Shown: positions 10,682 through 18,610 of the stretch, one piece after another
How the letters are laid out: every line of letters starts with the position of its first letter
How positions within the stretch are numbered: the first letter of the stretch is position 1
NCBI GenBank assembly: GCA_035933635.1
Contig: DASYYY010000030.1
Coordinates: 34,720 to 98,719 of the forward strand
Direction: 5' to 3'
From: JAKIVR01 sp035933635
GTDB taxonomy: Archaea > Thermoplasmatota > Thermoplasmata > Lutacidiplasmatales > UBA184
Length of the DNA stretch: 64,000 bases
Program-made: the position numbers and the translations under genes
The notes under the pieces: generated by a model
The model's database searches: none
What the model saw: only the letters and a program-made list of their open reading frames with translations
Told to the model about the DNA's origin: nothing

Positions 10682-12019
10682 CTAAGCCGGCGGAGCGCCC
10701 TGGCGGAACTGGTGCTCGAGCTGTCGACGAAGCTTGCGGTTGCTCGTGATGCCGTGGGCGGCCTTGCGCGTCGCCTCCCAGTACTTCAGGAGCGAGCGCA
10801 CCTCCTGGGGCTTCTGGCCGCTGCCCCGCGCGATGCGCTGGATCCGGTCGCTCTTGATCAGGTGCCCGTCGTCGAGCTCGGCGGGGGTCATGGAATCGAG
10901 GATCGCCCGGAATCGCTTGAGCCGGGCTTGGGTCTCTTCGAGCTGGCCCTCGGCCATCTTCTGCTGCCCCATCCCGGGGAGGAAACTGAGCAGCTTGGAG
11001 ACCGGGCCCATCTCCCCGAGCGAGTCGAGCTGCGCGCGCATGTCGCGCAATGAGAACCGCCCCCCGAGGAGATGCTCGGCCGCCTCCTGGGCCTTCTCCT
11101 TGTCGGCCAGCTCCTCGAACCGCTCGAGGAGCGTCTGGATATCGCCCATTCCGAGCAGGCGCGAAACGAATCGGGTCGGCTCGAACAGTTCGAGCTCGTC
11201 GAGATGCTCGCCGGTGGCGAGGAAGAGGATCGGCGCGCCGCTGACCGCGACCGCCGAGAGCGCGCCGCCGCCCTTGGCCGAGCCGTCCATCTTGGTGAGG
11301 ACGACGCCGGTCAGGCCGACCGCCTCGTGGAACGCCTGGGCGCTGCGGCCGGCGCTCTGGCCCATGGCCGCGTCCAGCACGAGCAGCGTCTCGTCCGGCT
11401 CGACGACCGAGCGCACCCGCTTGAGCTCGGAGATCAACTCCTCGTCGATGCCGGATCGACCGGCGGTGTCGACGATGACGGTCATGTGGGGCGGCACGGA
11501 CGCGAGCGCGTTCCGTACGATCACCTCGGCCTTGCGCTCGTTGCGATCGGCGTAGAACTCGCAGCCGACCTTCTTGGAGAGCTGTTCGAGCTGGTCGATG
11601 GCCGCGGGTCGGTGGATATCCGCCGCCACGAGCAGGGTGCGCACGCCTTTCTTCTGGTAGAAGCGGGCGAGCTTGCCGGCGGTCGTGGTCTTGCCTTGGC
11701 CGAACAGCCCGGCGAGCAGGATCTTGCGGGGTCGGGTGTCGAACGTGCGCTCGGTTCCGAGGATGCGCCGGACCTCCTCGTAGATGATCCGGACGAGGAA
11801 GTCGCGGACGCTCGCGCCCGCCGGAGGACGCTCCTCGGTCGCCCGGGTCCGGACCCGCTTGGTCAGGTCCAGGGCGAGCTGGACATTGACGTCCGCCTGG
11901 AGCAACGCGCGCTGGATGTCGCGGACGACCTCCGCCAGGAGCGCCTCGTCGACGTTGCTGCTTCGGGCGATCTTTTGGAGCACCCCCCGAAGCGATTTTC
12001 CGAGCGAATCGAGCACCAT
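10682..12019 (-). CDS. srp54: Signal recognition particle 54 kDa protein (SRP54)
   Basis: GTPase of the signal recognition particle, which binds 7S RNA and signal sequences and targets proteins to the membrane. An N-terminal helical bundle (MVLDSLGKSL) precedes the G domain, with P-loop GLFGQGKT at 104-111, DTAGRSGIDEEL and TKMDGSAKGGGALS. The C-terminal M domain has the FLPGMGQQKM-type finger loop. The length from the chosen ATG at 12019 is 445 residues, normal for archaea. An in-frame ATG further upstream at 12130 would add an unrelated leader and lies before the TATA-like box. Confidence 0.95.
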   Translation of the reverse strand: MVLDSLGKSLRGVLQKIARSSNVDEALLAEVVRDIQRALLQADVNVQLALDLTKRVRTRATEERPPAGASVRDFLVRIIYEEVRRILGTERTFDTRPRKILLAGLFGQGKTTTAGKLARFYQKKGVRTLLVAADIHRPAAIDQLEQLSKKVGCEFYADRNERKAEVIVRNALASVPPHMTVIVDTAGRSGIDEELISELKRVRSVVEPDETLLVLDAAMGQSAGRSAQAFHEAVGLTGVVLTKMDGSAKGGGALSAVAVSGAPILFLATGEHLDELELFEPTRFVSRLLGMGDIQTLLERFEELADKEKAQEAAEHLLGGRFSLRDMRAQLDSLGEMGPVSKLLSFLPGMGQQKMAEGQLEETQARLKRFRAILDSMTPAELDDGHLIKSDRIQRIARGSGQKPQEVRSLLKYWEATRKAAHGITSNRKLRRQLEHQFRQGAPPA

Positions 12020-12050
12020 GGTGGACCGCGGCGCAGAGGCGGCGCCCTCG

Positions 12051-12060
12051 ATACAGTATC
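12051..12060 (-). promoter_or_regulatory. TATA-like element of srp54
   Basis: GATACTGTAT on the minus strand predicts transcription from near 12029, about ten bases before the srp54 ATG. This supports the 12019 start. Confidence 0.4.
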
Positions 12061-12186
12061 GCCCCCGCCAAAAGACCTTCCCGGTCGGTTCGAGGCTCAC
12101 CGGGGAGGTCGCTTCACGAGAGCGCGCCACACGGTGAGGAAAGGGCTTATGGCGTGCCCCCCGGTAGATTCGAGCGGTAACGGTCG

Positions 12187-13653
12187 ATGGCCGACGCTCC
12201 CCCCGCCGCGGCCAAGCCTCCTACGGTCACGCCCCCCAAGCTCAATCCGGTCCGGGTGCCGATCGTCGAAGAGCCGGTCGTGGAACGGATCACCGATTTC
12301 CGGGAGATCCAGCACGCCTACTCGCCCCAGGACGCCGTCCTGGAGGCCAAGCGATGCATCCAGTGCCGGAGGCCCTGGTGCGTGGAGGCCTGCCCGATCT
12401 CCCAGGACTGCCGCGAGTACATCAAGCTCGTCGCGGCCGAGGACTACGATGGCGCCGCCAAGGTCACCCTGGACGGCAACCCGCTCGCCACCTCCCTGTG
12501 CAAGGTCTGCTACCGGTACTGCGAGGACTCCTGCGTCGTGAAGAAGAAGGGGGTTCCCATCGCGATCCGACACCTCAAGCGCTCCTCGCTCGAGCTCGGC
12601 AACTCCGACCTCGCCTACGTCGCCTCGGCCCCGAAGGGCCAGCGGGTGGCGGTCGTCGGTGGCGGTCCGGCGGGCATGATGACCGCCTGGGAGCTCGGCA
12701 TCCGCGGCTACGCGGTCACGGTCTACGAAGAGGAGCCGCGTGTCGGCGGCCTGATGCAGACGATCCCGGCCTACCGCATGACCGACGCCGACGTGCAGAC
12801 CGACCGCGCCCGGTTCCGCAACCTCGATGTCACCTGGGTCGTGGACCGCCGCATCGGCGACGGCCTCACGCCCGAGGGGCTCCTCAAGGACGGGTACCTG
12901 GCGGTCGTCGTCACGATCGGCACCTCGGCCCATCGCGTGCTCGGGCTCGCCGGCGAAGATCTCCCCGGCGTCTTCCCGGCCCTCCAGCTGCTCAAGAAGC
13001 TCAATCGCGGGGAACCCGTCCAGCTGGGGTCGAAGGTCGTGGTCGTGGGCGGAGGCGATGTCGCCATGGATTCGATCCGCAGCGCGATGCGACTGTGCCA
13101 GGAGCGCGACATCACCCTGGTGTACCGGCGCAGCCGGGCCGAGATGCCCGCCGACCACGAGGAGCTGCACGGCGCCGAGGAGGAAGGCGTCAAGTTCCTC
13201 TTCCAGAGGGCCCCGGTCCAGATCGTCGGCAACGGCCACGTGTCGGGGTTGGTCGTCCAGTCCATGGAGCTCGGCCCGCCGGATGCGAGCGGGCGACGCG
13301 CCCCCGTTCCCGTCGCTGGGTCCGAGGAGACGATCCCCTGCGACACGCTGATCATCGCCGTCGGTCAGAAGGCCGACCTCCACGGCTTCGAGCCGGCGCT
13401 CGACCTCCGGATCGCCTCCGGCGGTTGGCCGGAGGGTAAGCAGGCCGGATACGAGACCGGGATCCCCGGCATCTTCGCGACGGGCGGCCGCTCGGTCGTC
13501 TATGCGATGGGCGCGGCGACGGACGCTGCGATCGCGGTCGACAAGTACCTCTGCGCCAAGCGCGGGGCGACCCCGGAGGCCCGACCGGATCCGTTCGGTG
13601 GCGCCGGCCACTTCCAACTCCCGGCCGGTTACACCGCCCCCATCCGCTCCTGA
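12187..13653 (+). CDS. GltD-like NAD(P)H-dependent flavoprotein (glutamate synthase small-subunit family)
   Basis: This FAD/NAD(P) oxidoreductase moves electrons between NAD(P)H and iron-sulfur centres. The N-terminal part carries two four-cysteine sets for [4Fe-4S] clusters: Cys57, 60, 65, 69 and Cys105, 108, 112, 116. They are followed by an FAD site (VAVVGGGPAGMM, about 153-164), an NAD(P) site (VVVVGGGDVAMDS, about 282-294) and the C-terminal FAD motif GIFATGGRS. No glutamate synthase large subunit lies nearby. It could therefore be a stand-alone GltD, or the SudA/NfnB type that works with ferredoxin. A weak TATA-like box lies at 12146-12152. Confidence 0.85.
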   Translation: MADAPPAAAKPPTVTPPKLNPVRVPIVEEPVVERITDFREIQHAYSPQDAVLEAKRCIQCRRPWCVEACPISQDCREYIKLVAAEDYDGAAKVTLDGNPLATSLCKVCYRYCEDSCVVKKKGVPIAIRHLKRSSLELGNSDLAYVASAPKGQRVAVVGGGPAGMMTAWELGIRGYAVTVYEEEPRVGGLMQTIPAYRMTDADVQTDRARFRNLDVTWVVDRRIGDGLTPEGLLKDGYLAVVVTIGTSAHRVLGLAGEDLPGVFPALQLLKKLNRGEPVQLGSKVVVVGGGDVAMDSIRSAMRLCQERDITLVYRRSRAEMPADHEELHGAEEEGVKFLFQRAPVQIVGNGHVSGLVVQSMELGPPDASGRRAPVPVAGSEETIPCDTLIIAVGQKADLHGFEPALDLRIASGGWPEGKQAGYETGIPGIFATGGRSVVYAMGAATDAAIAVDKYLCAKRGATPEARPDPFGGAGHFQLPAGYTAPIRS

Positions 13654-13742
13654 GCAGGCCCGCCGCCGGCAGCACCGGTTGACGACCCACGCCCCAGAAA
13701 GTTCATCCCGTGCCCGTCACCTTCTCGACTCGGGACCCGTAG

Positions 13743-16295
13743 ATGCGTCCACGTTCGACAGTGGCGGCGATCGCGGCCGTCGCCCTGTGCGCGCTCCTGG
13801 TCGTCCCGGGAGCGTTCGCCGAAACGGTGGGGGCCCCGGCGTCCACCGCGGTCCAATTCTCCTCGGGGACGGGCGCGGCCACGAGCCTTCCGGCCGCGCT
13901 CGCGGCCCCGTGGGCGGCCCGCGCCGGGTACGACCCATCCTGGTCGGCGGAGGTCTCGGATCAGGGTGCGATGACCGGTACGGCGACCGTGGTCATCTCC
14001 CTCTTCCCGAGAGATCTGTCGCTGTTCGACGGGACGCAGGGGCTGGGCGCGCCCCTCAGCCTCGCCGCCTTCCAGGCGCGTTTCAGTCCGACGCCTACGG
14101 AGTACGCCGCGTTCGAGTCGTACTTCGAGCACTCGGGCCTGAACGTGACGCATACCTTCGCGGACCGGATGTCGCTCACGGTGAGCGGCCCGGCGCAGCG
14201 CCTCGGTCCCGCCTTCAGCACCTCCCTCGTGGGCGGGGACTGGCGGGGACAGCCGGTCCACTTCCCAACCTCCCTGCCGACCCTTCCGGCCGACTTGCAA
14301 TCGTCCGTGGCGGCCGTCACGGGGCTGTCGGACGGCTTCACTCGGTTCACCATCCCGTTCGCCCGGATGTCGCTCCCGAGCCCGAGCGGCGCAGGGATCG
14401 CACCGGCGCAAGGGCGCTCCGACAGCTTGGTCACCCCCGATGCGGTGCACTCGATTTACCAACTGGACGCCCTCTACAACTTCTCGGGCCGGACCCATTT
14501 CGCCTCCAGCCAATCGATCGCATTGGTGCTCTGGGGCGACGGCTACGACCCGAGCGACATCTCGAGCTTCTACTCGAACTACTACCCCTCGGGATTCCCG
14601 CTCCCGAAGGTCTACGCGGTGCCGGTCGACGGCGCACCGCAGCCCAGTGCGGGCGCGGTGAACGACCCGAGCCAGGCGCCGCTCGAGCTGACCCTCGACC
14701 TCGAGTGGAGCGGTTCGATCGCCCCGGGCGCCTCGCTCTACGCCGTCTACGCGCCCGACGGCTCCGCGTCGAACGGCTACTCCCCCACCGACGCCTCGCT
14801 CGAGGACGCGCTCAACACCGCGATCGGCGAGCCGGGAGTGCACGTCGTGTCGATGTCCTTCGCGACCGAGGCCGGCGCCGACCCGTCGTTCGAGGCCGCG
14901 TTCGAGACGAGTTTCCAGTCCGCCCTCGCGCGCGGGATCACGCCGGTCGCCGCGAGCGGCGACAACGGCGGTACGAACAACGACAAGGGCGCCTGCACGA
15001 ACACCGCCCAGCCGGAGTTCCCGGCGGCCTCGCCGCTGGTGGTCGCTGCCGGCGGGACCGACCCGACCCTCTCCCAGTCCCTGACCGGCGGCGTCACCGG
15101 CCTCAGCAGCGAGCCGGCGTGGAAGGACTCCGGCGGCGGGTTCGCACCGGAGTACTCCGCCCCCAGCTGGCAGCTGCAGGGGTCGGCGCGATCTCCGATC
15201 TCCTCGAACGGCCACCGCGGGATCCCCGACGTCGCCGGCCCGGCGGCGTACAACTTCCTGTACTTCGGAGGCCAACCCGGCGCCGGCAATGGCACGAGCT
15301 TCGCGGCCCCGATCTGGGGCGGCATCCTCGCCGAGATGGACGCGATCCGCGGGACCCCGTTCGGGTTCGTCACGCCCCATCTGTATTCGGTGGGTGCGCG
15401 CGAGCCCTCCGGGTCCGTTGCGCAGGGGCTCATCGACATCACCTCCGGGGCCAATTGCCTCGGACCGGCCGGGACGGGCTGGGATACGGCCACCGGCTGG
15501 GGGTCGCCGCGCGCCGGTTTGCTCTACCAGGACCTCTCGAGCTCCTACGTGCTGGTCAATCTGACCGCGGCCTCTTCCGCGGTCGCGCCCGGAGGATCGT
15601 TCACCGCGCGCGTGACGATCCTCAATTCCACGAGCCATGCACCGATCACGGGGGTGCCGGTGAACGTGACGCTCACCGCCCCCGGCTACCTCGGCCCGTG
15701 CGGGGGCACGCTCAGCTCGACCAACGGCACCACCGACGCGACCGGCTCGACGCAAGTGCAGGTCTCGGTCCCCGCCTGCTACTTCGGGACCCACGCCACG
15801 GTCACCGCGACGGTCCTCGCGCTCGGCCTGTTCGGTAGCAACACCACCTCGGTCTCGGTCAACCTGCTCGGCCTGGCCGGCTTCCTCGCGTTCCTCCAGA
15901 CCTACCCGTACAACCTGTTCCTGTTCGTGGTCATCGTCGCCGTGGCCGGAGGGGTCGGCTGGGTGGCCGGAAGCCGCCGTCGACGCCGCCGCGCCCTCCG
16001 TGCCACGCGAGAGGCGGCCGCGGTCCCGGCGTCCGTCGCCGCAGCGCCGACGATGGGTCCTCCCGGGCCCGGTCCTCCACTCCCTCCCGAGACCGAGGCC
16101 GGCGGTTACCCCGCGGTGGAACCGGCTCCGCCGATGGGAGCCCCCGCGCCGGGGGCGGCCGAGTCGACCGGGTCGGTGACCTGCCCGATCTGCAAGTTCG
16201 AGTTCGAGCCGGAGTTCGACTTCTGCCCGCGGTGCGGCCACTACCTTCCCGGCCGGAGCGGCGACCCTGAGGCCGGGCCGCCGTCCACCGGATAG
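13743..16295 (+). CDS. Membrane-anchored S53 (sedolisin/kumamolisin) acid protease with C-terminal zinc ribbon
   Basis: A serine-carboxyl protease active at low pH outside the cell. It has a signal peptide (1-26), a pro-domain (about 60-175), and a catalytic domain. In that domain Glu and Asp in ELTLD (about 315 and 319), the oxyanion Asp in AASGDNG (about 406) and Ser in NGTSFAAP (about 519) form the family's active site. The calcium-site region is GTGWDTATGWG. An Ig-like domain and a membrane helix (about 720-745) follow, then a basic stop-transfer stretch. The tail, predicted cytosolic, ends in CPICKFEFEPEFDFCPRCG, a zinc ribbon unusual for this family. It appears to be a single-gene unit. 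Confidence 0.93.
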   Translation: MRPRSTVAAIAAVALCALLVVPGAFAETVGAPASTAVQFSSGTGAATSLPAALAAPWAARAGYDPSWSAEVSDQGAMTGTATVVISLFPRDLSLFDGTQGLGAPLSLAAFQARFSPTPTEYAAFESYFEHSGLNVTHTFADRMSLTVSGPAQRLGPAFSTSLVGGDWRGQPVHFPTSLPTLPADLQSSVAAVTGLSDGFTRFTIPFARMSLPSPSGAGIAPAQGRSDSLVTPDAVHSIYQLDALYNFSGRTHFASSQSIALVLWGDGYDPSDISSFYSNYYPSGFPLPKVYAVPVDGAPQPSAGAVNDPSQAPLELTLDLEWSGSIAPGASLYAVYAPDGSASNGYSPTDASLEDALNTAIGEPGVHVVSMSFATEAGADPSFEAAFETSFQSALARGITPVAASGDNGGTNNDKGACTNTAQPEFPAASPLVVAAGGTDPTLSQSLTGGVTGLSSEPAWKDSGGGFAPEYSAPSWQLQGSARSPISSNGHRGIPDVAGPAAYNFLYFGGQPGAGNGTSFAAPIWGGILAEMDAIRGTPFGFVTPHLYSVGAREPSGSVAQGLIDITSGANCLGPAGTGWDTATGWGSPRAGLLYQDLSSSYVLVNLTAASSAVAPGGSFTARVTILNSTSHAPITGVPVNVTLTAPGYLGPCGGTLSSTNGTTDATGSTQVQVSVPACYFGTHATVTATVLALGLFGSNTTSVSVNLLGLAGFLAFLQTYPYNLFLFVVIVAVAGGVGWVAGSRRRRRRALRATREAAAVPASVAAAPTMGPPGPGPPLPPETEAGGYPAVEPAPPMGAPAPGAAESTGSVTCPICKFEFEPEFDFCPRCGHYLPGRSGDPEAGPPSTG

Positions 16296-16357
16296 GGCCG
16301 TCCCACCGTCCTACCCCCGGGGCGCACGCTCAAGAACGGGATTCCCCTCGGCGCGCT

Positions 16358-17083
16358 GTGCTCCGCCCGAAGTCCCGGCCTCCGTCCTCGGCGGACGCGA
16401 CGCGCGCTTACGTCGACGAGCACCCGAGCATCCGCGACGCGCTCCGCGAGGACATCGTCAACTTCGCCTTCCTCGCCCGCAAGATCCAGGCCGAACGGGG
16501 CCTAACGAACGAGGAGGCGATCGAGATCGCGCTCCGCCGGCTCCAGCAGGAGTACCGCCTCGCCACGCCGGACCGCGCGGCGGTCCGCTCGGTCCTCTCC
16601 CGGAGCCGGTTGGAGGTGCGCAGTCGGGTGGCGCTGCTGCGGATCCGCGAGGACGGGGCGACGATCGATCGCCTCTACCAGATCGGCAAGGGATTGCTCC
16701 CGGAGCTGCGCCGCCGCGGGGTCTTCCAGATGTTCCAGGGGACCCGCGCGCTCACGATCCTGTGCGAGGACGACCTCCTCGCCGAGCTGCTCGGCGCGAT
16801 CCCGGAGGCGAACCTGATCAGCTACGAGCGCGGGCTCGCCAGCGTGGCGTTCCGCAGCGCCTCCGACGTCTCCGAGACCCCCGGGGTCATCTCGACGATG
16901 GCCGAGGTGCTCTTCCGACAGGGGATCAACTGCCTGGAGAGCGTCAGCGTGCACAACGACTCGATCTTCGTATTCAAGGACTCCGAGGTGATCCGCGCGT
17001 ACGCCGCGCTCTCGAATCTGATCGCGCCGGCCGAATCGGGGCCTCCCCCCACCCCGCCGCGTAGGACGAACTCCGCGTCCTAG
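16358..17083 (+). CDS. ACT-domain-like regulatory protein, copy A
   Basis: The protein has 241 residues and no enzyme motif that I recognise. An N-terminal helical segment contains DEHPSIRDALREDIVNFAFLARKI. A middle alpha/beta region follows, and the C-terminus looks like an ACT fold (GVISTMAEVLFRQGINCLESVSVHN...). ACT domains bind small ligands, often amino acids. The GTG at 16358 is used because no ATG fits. It is clearly paralogous to the gene at 17802. Function unknown; ligand sensing is inference. Confidence 0.75.
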   Translation: MLRPKSRPPSSADATRAYVDEHPSIRDALREDIVNFAFLARKIQAERGLTNEEAIEIALRRLQQEYRLATPDRAAVRSVLSRSRLEVRSRVALLRIREDGATIDRLYQIGKGLLPELRRRGVFQMFQGTRALTILCEDDLLAELLGAIPEANLISYERGLASVAFRSASDVSETPGVISTMAEVLFRQGINCLESVSVHNDSIFVFKDSEVIRAYAALSNLIAPAESGPPPTPPRRTNSAS

Positions 17084-17161
17084 CCGCCCACGCCCACGGT
17101 ACCGAGGCGCGAAGGAATCATTCGAACTCCGCCCCCGACGGGGCCGAACCACAGACTCGGA

Positions 17162-17536
17162 CTACGCCGGGCTCGCTTCGATGGGTGTGGCCACCGACTG
17201 GCCCCAGGCGTTCTGGCCGTTGAGCGCGCCCTGGAGGAGCGTCGAACGCTCCCGCGCGCTCAGCCCCGGATGTTGTCCGTAAAGGTGGATCTCGAGGCTC
17301 GCCCGGGTCGCGTACTCCCTGGAACAGACCGGGCAGAGGAAGACGGCGGAGTCGCCGATGAACCGGGAGCACTGGCAGCCCAGCACATGGCAGGGCATCG
17401 GCGTGGTACGGTCCCGCGGACGGCTGAAGTGCCGACGGTTGCGCCCGTCCTGCGGCGCCAGAAGGTAGTGGCTGGCCCGAAGATGCGTGCATCCGGTGCA
17501 AGCCAGCAGCCTCAGATGCCGCCGCTGCGTGACCAT
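17162..17536 (-). CDS. Small C2H2-type zinc-finger protein
   Basis: The reading from the ATG at 17536 has 124 residues. It carries a clear C2H2 finger (Cys68, Cys71, His84, His89; spacing 2-12-4) and further Cys/His groups (Cys13, Cys16, His23; Cys49, His50, Cys54, Cys56) that could bind more zinc. It probably binds nucleic acid or protein. The frame stays open upstream to 17659. A TATA-like ATATGCATAT at 17641-17650 suggests transcription from about 17621, so a GTG at 17602 is an alternative start. It sits between two ACT-domain paralogues on the opposite strand. Confidence 0.7.
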   Translation of the reverse strand: MVTQRRHLRLLACTGCTHLRASHYLLAPQDGRNRRHFSRPRDRTTPMPCHVLGCQCSRFIGDSAVFLCPVCSREYATRASLEIHLYGQHPGLSARERSTLLQGALNGQNAWGQSVATPIEASPA

Positions 17537-17801
17537 TCGGTACCCCTCGCGGACCTCCCGGATTGCCTCGTGAGCGTGGCCGCGCCGACGTCGGCCGCGC
17601 ACGCGGGGGTCCCGGCCCCTCGTCGGGCCGAATGGCGTACATATGCATATAGCCAGCATGTCACACTACCGACAGGCGCACGCACGCGACCGGCGGTCCG
17701 GGCGCCGTTCGGCTGCCTCCATCGTGCACGGGTGAGAGCAGAAACCGTCACCGGGCGGCGGCAACCTTCATCGTGGCGGTCGCGTAGGCGGTCCTCGACC
17801 G

Positions 17802-18506
17802 ATGCCCACCGCCAAGACCCCGCCGCCGACGGCCGCCGAGATCGCGCGACGGTACATCGAGGACCACCCCTCGATCCGCGACTGCCTCGGCTACGACATC
17901 ATCAACTTCACCTCGCTCGGGCGGAAGATCCGGGCGGACACCGGCCTCGCCAACCAGGAAGCCGTCGAGGTCGCGTGCCGACGCTACCGGCGCCAGATGC
18001 GCACCGAGCATCCGCTCGAGACGAGGGTGCTCGAGGTCGTCAAGTCGAGCCGGATCGAGGTCCGCACCCGTGTGGTGATCATCACCTGTCCCAACGACTG
18101 GGACCTCCTTGGCCATGTGTTGGAGGTCGGCCGCTCGCTCCTCGCGGACCGCCGCCATCTCCTGCAGCTTCTCCAGGGTCCGGGGGCGCTGACGGTGCTC
18201 TGTGAGGAGGACCTTGCCGACACGATCCTCAGCTCGCTCGGGCGCCGGACGCCGCTCGCCGTACACCGCCATCTTTCCGCCGTGACGGTCCGGAGCCCCG
18301 AGTCGATCGTCGAGACGCCCGGGGTGCTGGCGTTCCTCGCGGGGGCGCTCTTCCGGGCCGGGATCAACAGCCTGGAGTTGATGAGCGTCTACACCGATTC
18401 GACGTTCGTGGTGCGCGAGAAGGACGTCCTCCACGCGTTCCAGGTGCTCTCGCAGCTGGTCCACCCGGCCGAGCCGTCCGAGGAGGAAGTCGGGCGGGCA
18501 GCTTGA
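17802..18506 (+). CDS. ACT-domain-like regulatory protein, copy B
   Basis: The protein has 234 residues and is similar along its whole length to the gene at 16358. It shows EDHPSIRDCLGYDIINFTSLGRKI near the N-terminus and GVLAFLAGALFRAGINSLELMSVY in the ACT-like C-terminus. The middle regions also align (GALTVLCEEDL here, RALTILCEDDL in copy A). This is a duplication that has diverged while keeping its architecture. It stops 104 bases before the second peptide-binding protein. The ligand and target are not visible. Confidence 0.75.
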   Translation: MPTAKTPPPTAAEIARRYIEDHPSIRDCLGYDIINFTSLGRKIRADTGLANQEAVEVACRRYRRQMRTEHPLETRVLEVVKSSRIEVRTRVVIITCPNDWDLLGHVLEVGRSLLADRRHLLQLLQGPGALTVLCEEDLADTILSSLGRRTPLAVHRHLSAVTVRSPESIVETPGVLAFLAGALFRAGINSLELMSVYTDSTFVVREKDVLHAFQVLSQLVHPAEPSEEEVGRAA

Positions 18507-18540
18507 GGCGCCCGCCGGGGTCGCAATTCACCCACTGAGG

Positions 18541-18549
18541 TATATATAA
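18541..18549 (+). promoter_or_regulatory. TATA box of peptide-binding protein 2
   Basis: TATATATAA predicts a transcript start near 18571 and a leader of about 40 nt before the ATG at 18611. The box is almost identical to that of peptide-binding protein 1. Confidence 0.6.
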
Positions 18550-18597
18550 CGCCCGAATGCTCGGACCGCAATCCGCGACTTGTCGTCGGCCAGAAAC

Positions 18598-18602
18598 TGG
18601 TG
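18598..18602 (+). promoter_or_regulatory. Ribosome binding site of peptide-binding protein 2
   Basis: GGTGA lies eight bases before the ATG at 18611. It favours that start over an in-frame ATG at 18557, which would lie before the predicted transcript start. Confidence 0.65.
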
Positions 18603-18610
18603 AAGTTGTC

